Shown here piece by piece: positions 58,919 through 64,000 of a stretch of DNA of 64,000 bases. How positions within the stretch are numbered: position 1 is the stretch's first letter; every line of letters starts with the position of its first letter. Where the stretch lies: contig JAHQVJ010000082.1 in NCBI GenBank assembly GCA_019634415.1, positions 1 through 64,000 of the forward strand. Reading direction: 5' to 3'. The position numbers and the translations under genes are program-made. The notes under the pieces were generated by a model. The model searched no databases. It was not told the DNA's origin and was given only the letters and a program-made list of their open reading frames with translations. Origin of the DNA: Myxococcales bacterium. GTDB lineage: Bacteria; Myxococcota_A; UBA796; GCA-2862545.

Positions 58919-59962
58919 GTGCGAGCCCCCTCCGAAATATGGCGCCACCTCCCCGACCGGGAGGTGAAGCGCCTGGCGCACGTGTCGGCAGAGTCCGCCT
59001 TTGGACGGCTGGATCCCTCGCCGCAGTGGGCACCCGTGCCGTTGGCCTACCGGGTGCCCGCCCATCCGCAGCTCGACCAGGTGGCCGACGCCATCCTCGA
59101 CGCCCTGGCCAACGTGGTGCTGCAGCTGTTCCCGGCCTGGGCTCCCGGAGCGCTGGACCTCGCCGCTCAGGGAGGAGACGTGGGCACGGGCGTGCGAGCA
59201 CTGTCCCGACGCCTGGCGGAGGAGCACGGCGTGCACGGCCCCTTCCACGAGCACGCCACCCTGTGGGCGCTGTCGGAGCGTGCCTCGGCTTCGTCTTCGG
59301 GCGCTCGGGCCTTCCCCAGAGAGGTCCGCGCCACCGAGCTGCCCAACCTGCTGCGGCTGACCTACGGCCGCGAGCGAATCGCCCTGCTCGCACAGCTACC
59401 CGATGGCGAAGCCGCCACCACCGACTCCGTGCTGGCGAGCAGCTTCGAGTGGCTGGCCTTCCATGGCTGCGTGGCCGTCGCCCTGTGCAACGCCGACAGG
59501 CCCACCTTCGAGCGCTTCGATCAGGTCGACTGGCCCGCGGACGTGGACGAGCCACCGCCCACCATCGCCGCTCCCCTGCTGGCGCCCCCCGTCGCCGGAC
59601 GGCCCCACCCCCACAGCCACGCCGAGCAGCGGCTGCACGCCGCCCTGTGCCAGCAGGCCTGGGCGGCGGGAGCTGCCTTCAACCACGCGCTCTGCATCGG
59701 AAGCCTCGAGCAACCTGTCCGTGTCGACGTGCTCTGGGAGCGCCAACGGGTGATCCTGGAGGTGGACGGTCCTGACCACCGTGGGGCCGACAAGTACGCC
59801 ACGGACCGACTCCGCGACAACCACCTGCAGCTGCAGGGCTACCGCGTGATGCGGTTCACCAACGAGCACATCGAGCACGATCTGGACGACGTGCTCCATC
59901 AGATCCGAGCCTTTCTCCACGCGGCAGGGACCGCACCCGGAGGGACCCATGGCCCACACTGA
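58919..59962 (+). CDS. DUF559/PD-(D/E)XK-like nuclease-domain protein
   Basis: 347 residues from GTG 58919. The N-terminal ~230 residues are an unrecognised helical domain (LDQVADAILDALANVVLQLFPAWAPG, GTGVRALSRRLAEEHGVHG). Residues ~235-340 resemble DUF559/Vsr-like endonucleases: HSHAEQRLHAALCQQAW (conserved E), VRVDVLWERQRVILEVDGPDHRGADKYATDRLRDNHLQLQGYRVMRFTNEHI, with Asp and E-x-D(G) as metal ligands of a PD-(D/E)XK site. It overlaps the winged-helix gene by 14 bases and is followed by a HerA-type ATPase, so it probably cuts DNA within that system. Confidence 0.75.
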   Translation: MRAPSEIWRHLPDREVKRLAHVSAESAFGRLDPSPQWAPVPLAYRVPAHPQLDQVADAILDALANVVLQLFPAWAPGALDLAAQGGDVGTGVRALSRRLAEEHGVHGPFHEHATLWALSERASASSSGARAFPREVRATELPNLLRLTYGRERIALLAQLPDGEAATTDSVLASSFEWLAFHGCVAVALCNADRPTFERFDQVDWPADVDEPPPTIAAPLLAPPVAGRPHPHSHAEQRLHAALCQQAWAAGAAFNHALCIGSLEQPVRVDVLWERQRVILEVDGPDHRGADKYATDRLRDNHLQLQGYRVMRFTNEHIEHDLDDVLHQIRAFLHAAGTAPGGTHGPH

Positions 59963-60605
59963 CCTCACGCTCCGCGAGCGCAGCGCCCTGCTGGTGCTGA
60001 TGGCCGAGTCGCGCGTGATCACCAACCCCGACCTCAAGCAGCGCTTCGGCGTGGAGCTCACCAAGGGCTCGCGAAAGAAGCTCGCACAGCTCGGTCTCAT
60101 CGACGTGAGCGAGGCTCGCAGCGGCAAGACGAAGCGCAAGGTGCTGGCCTACGAGCTCACGGAGCGTGGCTGGGGCTGGGCGGCCTCCGAGGTCGCGACG
60201 GATCGCCCGGGCTCGGGAGCCGGAACGGGCGCCCTGTACGCCGTGCTCAACGGGCTGCACCGCTACCTGGACCGCGAAGGACTGGTGCTGGCCGAGGTGT
60301 TCGGCGACGAGGTGGCGGAACAGGCGCCTGCGGAGCCCCCGGCCGAGAGCGGCCTCGAGCAGCGGATCCGCACGGCCTACAGCGAGCTGTCGCGAACCGA
60401 GGGAGACTGGGTGCGTCTGGCCACCCTGCGCACCCAGCTGCCCGGCATCGCCCGCCAGCAGGTGGACGACACCCTCAAGCGCCTGTTCCGCGAGCGCACC
60501 CTGCACCTGATCCCCAACGAGAACCGCAAGGACCTCGTGGCCGCGGATCGGGCTGCGGCCATCCGCCTGGGCGGCGACGACATGCACCTCGTGATGGTGG
60601 GCTGA
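59949..60605 (+). CDS. winged-helix protein of the nuclease-ATPase cluster
   Basis: 218 residues. N-terminal winged helix (LTLRERSALLVLMAESRVITNPDLKQRFGVELTKGSRKKLAQLGLIDVSEARSGKTKRKVLAYELTERGWGWAA) and a second one near the C-terminus (TEGDWVRLATLRTQLPGIARQQVDDTLKRLFRERTLHLIPNE). The middle is an acidic Pro/Ala linker. It could bind DNA as the specificity or loading subunit; no catalytic motif. Start ATG 59949 lies inside the nuclease gene; stop is three bases before the ATPase start, so the three genes form one operon. Confidence 0.8.
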   Translation: MAHTDLTLRERSALLVLMAESRVITNPDLKQRFGVELTKGSRKKLAQLGLIDVSEARSGKTKRKVLAYELTERGWGWAASEVATDRPGSGAGTGALYAVLNGLHRYLDREGLVLAEVFGDEVAEQAPAEPPAESGLEQRIRTAYSELSRTEGDWVRLATLRTQLPGIARQQVDDTLKRLFRERTLHLIPNENRKDLVAADRAAAIRLGGDDMHLVMVG

Positions 60606-60608
60606 CCC

Positions 60609-63600
60609 ATGGCAGACGTCGAGGATCCGGCGCTACGCGCCATACGCGAGGTCTACATCGACCCGACGGCGCCCCTCGACTCGGTGTGGCGCGACGATCC
60701 ACACCACGTCGACGGCATGCACCCCGCAGCCACCACGGTGATCCGCCACACCTTCGAGGCCGCTCGGGGCAGCCACGGACCGAGCGTGCAGGGGCTCGTC
60801 ATCCAGGGGCAGCAGGGCTCGGGCAAGACCCACCTGCTCGGGCAGATCCGACGCCAGACGGCCCGCGAGGGCTTCTTCGTGCTGGCGCAGGTGGTGGACG
60901 GCGCGAGCTTCTGGTCCACCATGGCACTGGCCTTCAAGCGAGCCCTGGAGCGCCGGATGTCCGGTCCAGCGCCGCTTGCGGTGACCCAGCTCGCTCGCTT
61001 CCTGGACGCGCTGGGTGACAAGCTCGGCTGGCCCGCAGCGGATCGCGCAGCCCTCCGGCACGGTGAGGCCCTGCCGCTGGGGCGCATCGACGAGCTGGTG
61101 ATGTCGTTTCGCTCCTACGAGCGCACCGTGGCCCCCGAGACCCACGACGTGCTCCGCGCCCTGGTGCTGCTGACGTCCCCGAGCTTCAGCATGTACGACC
61201 TGGGCGATGCCTACCTGCAGAGCATGGATCTGGGAGACCGCTACGGAGACGTGGGGCTGCGACCCATGCCTCGGCCCCCGATGGAGATCGTGCGGGCGCT
61301 GTCCACGGTGCTCGCCCTGGTGGGCCCGCAGGTGATCGCCCTGGATCAGTTCGACGCGCTGATCCACGGCGCCAGCCACACCCAAGACACCTCCCCCGAG
61401 GCCCTGCGGCTGCTGGAGGAGGTGGCGGGTGGGCTCATGGACCTCAAGGACAACACCCGCCGCGCGCTCACCGTGGTCTCCTGCCTGCCCGCCAGCTGGC
61501 AGCTCCTCAAGGACAAGGTGGTCCACTCGGTGGCCGCGCGCTTCCAGGAGGTCACGCTGCGCACCATCCCCAGCGTGGAGGTGGCCACGCGGGTGATCGA
61601 GCGGCGCCTGGCGCCGGCCTACGCCGAGCAGGGCTTCGAGCCCCCCTACCCCACGTGGCCCATCCGACCCGAGGCGCTGCAGTCCGCCCCCGACTACACG
61701 GCGCGCAAGCTGATCAGCGCGGTGCAGCGACACCTGCGCACCTGCCTGACCGAGGGCCGCGTGGTGGAGATGACCACGCTGGACGCCACCCCCACCCACA
61801 GCCGACGCCCGCGCTACGACGACGCCAGCGACGAGCGGCTGGCCGAGATCGACCGCCGCTTCGAGGCGCTGCAACAGAGCGTGGGACGACAGACGGCCCT
61901 GGCACCGGACCACGAGGATCTCGACTTCCCGCCCCTGCTGCACGCGGCCCTTCAGGCCCTGGCCATCGAGGTGGACACGCGCGGCTCGCTGACGGTGGAG
62001 GCTCACGAGCCCACCAAGAACCCGGCGCTACACGGCCGCCTGATCCAGCTGCTGGATCAGCGAACCGAGCGACAGCGGGTGTGGAGCTTTCGCGCGCTGC
62101 ACCGCACCAACGCGCTGTCGGTGCAGAGTCGCCTGCAGGCGGCCGCTACCACGGCAGGCGTGGAGTCGGGCAGCCCCCACCGCTTCCTGGTGCTCATCCG
62201 CGACGCACCGTGGCCTGGCGGCAAGAAGACGCGGGCGCTGCTGGACCGCCTTCAGACCCTTCGGGTGCGCACGGTGGGCCTCGACGACGCGCAGCTCCGG
62301 GTGTTCGCCGCCCTCGCCCAGCTCCTGCAGGAGCGGCCCCTCGACCTGCCGGCCTGGCTGCGATCCCGCACACCCGCGAGCGCCACGCCCTTCTTCGACG
62401 AGGTGCTCACCTGGGCCGGCGTGCAGCATCCCGGCACCGGTCCACAGACGTTCCCTCCTCCCGCGACGCCTCCCGCGGCACAGGCCGAGACTCTGGAGCC
62501 GACACCGGACACCATGCCCCTCGGTCGATCCTGGGACGGCTCGTCGCCGGTGGGGGTGCCGCTTGCCGTGCTGCGCAAGCACACGGTGATCTTCGCGGGC
62601 TCGGGCTCCGGCAAGACGGTGGTGATCCGCCGAATGGTGGAGGAAGCGGCACTGCGGGGCATCTCCTCCATCGTGCTGGACCCCAACAACGACCTGGCTC
62701 GCCTCACCGACGCCTGGCCGGAGACGCCGAGCGCCTGGGAGAGCGGCGACGCCGAGTCCTCCGCGGCCTACCTGGCACAGACGGACGTGGTGGTGTGGAC
62801 CCCGCGTCGCACGTCGGGACGTCCCTTGACGTTTCAGCCCCTGCCCGACTTCGCCGCCATCCGGGACGACCCCGAGGCCCTACAGCTCGCCATCGACACG
62901 GCCGTGGCCGCCCTGGCGCCGCGCGCCATGGTGAGCGGCACCACCGCCAAGCACGAGCTGTGCCGCGCGATCCTGCGCACGGCGCTGCAGCGGTTCGCCA
63001 CGCGCGAGGGCACGCTGTCGGACTTCCTCGGCATGCTGGCGGAGCTGCCGGAGGAGGTGACTCAGTTCGACAAGGGCCCGGAGTACGCCGCCGCCATGGC
63101 CGACACCCTGCGCGCGGCACGGATCAACGACCCCCTGTTCGGAGGAGACGGAGAGGCGGTGGATCCGGGTGTGCTGCTGCGACCCGCGGACGGCAAGCGC
63201 GCTCGAGTCAGCGTGATCAGCTTCGTGGGCCTGCCCGACGACCTGCAGCGGCAAGCCTTCGTGAACCAGCTCCAGATGGCGCTGTTCGCCTGGGCGCGGC
63301 GGCACCCCACCACCGATGCACCCCTGGGGGGACTGCTGGTGATGGACGAGGCCCAGAACTTCGCGCCGTCGGGCAAGGGCACGCCCTGCACCGAGTCCAC
63401 GCTGGCGCTGGCATCCCAGGCGCGCAAGTACGGCCTCGGCCTCGTCTTCGCGACCCAGGCACCCAAGGGGCTGCACAACCGGATCTCGGGCAACGCCACC
63501 ACACAGCTGTACGGCAAGCTGCAGTCGCCCACCCAGATCTCCGCGGCCAAGGAGATCGCGGCGTCCCGCGGTGGCGACGTGCGCGACATCGGCCATCTGG

Positions 63601-63740
63601 GCGTGGGCGAGTTCTACGTCACCAGCGACGAGCTGCCCCTGCAGAAGGTGCGCACGCGACTGTGCCTGACCCATCATCCCCCGAGCCCCCTCACGGAGGA
63701 GGAGGTGATCGCGCGGGCTCAGAGCGCGCTCGGCTCGTAG
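60609..63740 (+). CDS. dual ATPase: N-terminal AAA-type domain fused to HerA/VirD4-like translocase
   Basis: 1043 residues. N-terminal ATPase: P-loop GQQGSGKTH (~69-76) and Walker B QVIALDQFDAL, with sensor-like LTVVSCLPASW, as in ORC/STAND-like AAA proteins. A middle region (~400-640) includes FRFLVLIRDAPWPGGKKTR-like strands. C-terminal HerA-type domain: LRKHTVIFAGSGSGKTVVIRRMVEEAA (P-loop ~664-671), SIVLDPNNDLARL, VSVISFVGLPDDLQRQAFVNQLQMALFAW, DEAQNF (~911), ATQAPKGLHNRISGNATTQLYGK. HerA relatives pump DNA and often team with nucleases in repair or phage defence. The fusion of two P-loop engines with an operonic nuclease and wHTH is unfamiliar to me. Confidence 0.85.
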   Translation: MADVEDPALRAIREVYIDPTAPLDSVWRDDPHHVDGMHPAATTVIRHTFEAARGSHGPSVQGLVIQGQQGSGKTHLLGQIRRQTAREGFFVLAQVVDGASFWSTMALAFKRALERRMSGPAPLAVTQLARFLDALGDKLGWPAADRAALRHGEALPLGRIDELVMSFRSYERTVAPETHDVLRALVLLTSPSFSMYDLGDAYLQSMDLGDRYGDVGLRPMPRPPMEIVRALSTVLALVGPQVIALDQFDALIHGASHTQDTSPEALRLLEEVAGGLMDLKDNTRRALTVVSCLPASWQLLKDKVVHSVAARFQEVTLRTIPSVEVATRVIERRLAPAYAEQGFEPPYPTWPIRPEALQSAPDYTARKLISAVQRHLRTCLTEGRVVEMTTLDATPTHSRRPRYDDASDERLAEIDRRFEALQQSVGRQTALAPDHEDLDFPPLLHAALQALAIEVDTRGSLTVEAHEPTKNPALHGRLIQLLDQRTERQRVWSFRALHRTNALSVQSRLQAAATTAGVESGSPHRFLVLIRDAPWPGGKKTRALLDRLQTLRVRTVGLDDAQLRVFAALAQLLQERPLDLPAWLRSRTPASATPFFDEVLTWAGVQHPGTGPQTFPPPATPPAAQAETLEPTPDTMPLGRSWDGSSPVGVPLAVLRKHTVIFAGSGSGKTVVIRRMVEEAALRGISSIVLDPNNDLARLTDAWPETPSAWESGDAESSAAYLAQTDVVVWTPRRTSGRPLTFQPLPDFAAIRDDPEALQLAIDTAVAALAPRAMVSGTTAKHELCRAILRTALQRFATREGTLSDFLGMLAELPEEVTQFDKGPEYAAAMADTLRAARINDPLFGGDGEAVDPGVLLRPADGKRARVSVISFVGLPDDLQRQAFVNQLQMALFAWARRHPTTDAPLGGLLVMDEAQNFAPSGKGTPCTESTLALASQARKYGLGLVFATQAPKGLHNRISGNATTQLYGKLQSPTQISAAKEIAASRGGDVRDIGHLGVGEFYVTSDELPLQKVRTRLCLTHHPPSPLTEEEVIARAQSALGS

Positions 63741-64000
63741 ATGGTGCCCCAGGTGGCGGGCAGGGGCGCATGCTCCACGGGGCCGTGGGCGAAGATGCTC
63801 TGCAGCACCGCGCAGCGGTCGGTCAGGCTCGTCGCACAGGCCTCCGTCTGCTCCTCGAGCCAGTCGATGCCCACCAGGGTCTCGGTGGCCGGACGCAGCG
63901 GCCGCGACGTGAAGCGGCCCGGCGCCACCTCGCGCTCGGCGGCGTGACACAGCCCGCAGTGCGTGCCGCCGGAAGATCGCGCCACCTGCTGGAAGGGATC
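63719..64000 (-). CDS. C-terminal part of a CxxCH (c-type heme) protein, cut by window edge
   Basis: The frame is open to the window end and stops at 63719, overlapping the ATPase gene by 22 bases (convergent). Near the edge it reads THCGLCHAAEREV, one C-x-x-C-H heme-binding motif, then FTSRPLRPATETLVGIDWLEEQTEACATSLTDRCAVLQSIFAHGPVEHAPLP. Probably the end of an exported cytochrome c or a decahaem-like/DUF1588-type protein; too little is visible to name it. Confidence 0.6.
   Translation of the reverse strand, partial: DPFQQVARSSGGTHCGLCHAAEREVAPGRFTSRPLRPATETLVGIDWLEEQTEACATSLTDRCAVLQSIFAHGPVEHAPLPATWGTIYEPSAL

Noticed and set aside
60609..63740. BREX BrxC/PglY or a conjugation coupling protein
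   Set aside because: The C-terminal half is HerA-like and the partners (nuclease, winged helix) do not match BREX; no relaxase or type IV secretion genes are nearby.

Overview
The window is about 64 kb of very GC-rich, gene-dense bacterial chromosome with no rRNA, tRNA, insertion sequence or CRISPR array that I can see. It looks like Myxococcota or a close deltaproteobacterial relative. The evidence is a Hanks-type Ser/Thr kinase with an extracytoplasmic tail, a MopE-like Asp-rich repeat protein ending in a MYXO-CTERM-like tail, a TIGR02996-type domain, many lipoproteins, FG-GAP/VCBS repeat proteins, several ECF sigma factors and one-component regulators. The lineage call is inference; no marker gene is present.

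Left part (1-9.5 kb): a sulfatase cut by the window edge, a VOC protein, a truncated quinone oxidoreductase remnant and a lone membrane-anchored HATPase-like protein. A long minus-strand operon (9366 down to 2840) follows: lipoprotein, DUF4331 protein, lipoprotein, HupE/UreJ-like membrane protein, TPR lipoprotein, ECF11-type sigma factor, ChrR-type anti-sigma. Two sites of the form TGATCC-N18-TA lie upstream of the first gene and of the sigma gene, so the operon looks like an autoregulated RpoE-ChrR (singlet-oxygen type) regulon.

9.5-22 kb: a decayed kinase gene, a beta-lactamase-fold lipoprotein, a cytochrome P450, a Ser/Thr kinase coupled to an outer-membrane barrel, a parallel beta-helix surface protein and a SUFU-domain protein. 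Then comes a sulfide:quinone oxidoreductase/DUF1641 pair facing a sigma-54 activator, with a near-perfect -24/-12 promoter and two matching palindromes between them. An ECF sigma/zinc-finger anti-sigma pair with a YgaP-like membrane protein ends this part.

22-37 kb: lipoproteins, a Sel1-M28-PDZ protease, a second barrel module paralogous to the Ser/Thr-kinase module but coupled to a histidine kinase, tandem-duplicated lipoproteins, a PEBP protein, an FG-GAP/UnbV lipoprotein and a STAND ATPase with a TPR-like region.

37-47.5 kb: a small nitrite-reduction island (divergent NsrR; NirK with fused cytochrome c, NirV, SCO1) with a palindromic operator over the nirK promoter, purL, an unknown coupled pair, and a TetR/RibD-like reductase pair around a shared operator.

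47.5-64 kb: an outer-membrane DUF481-like protein and a dedicated exosortase-EpsI fusion next to a VIT/VWA protein carrying a PEP-CTERM tail, separated by two 101-bp elements with inverted ends. These are followed by an amidase, a winged-helix/NB-ARC regulator, a metzincin with VCBS repeats, an unknown membrane protein and an ASST-like lipoprotein. The last complete genes are a compact three-gene cluster (DUF559-like nuclease, winged-helix protein, AAA plus HerA-like dual ATPase) that is a candidate undescribed defence or DNA-processing system. A CxxCH protein runs off the right edge.
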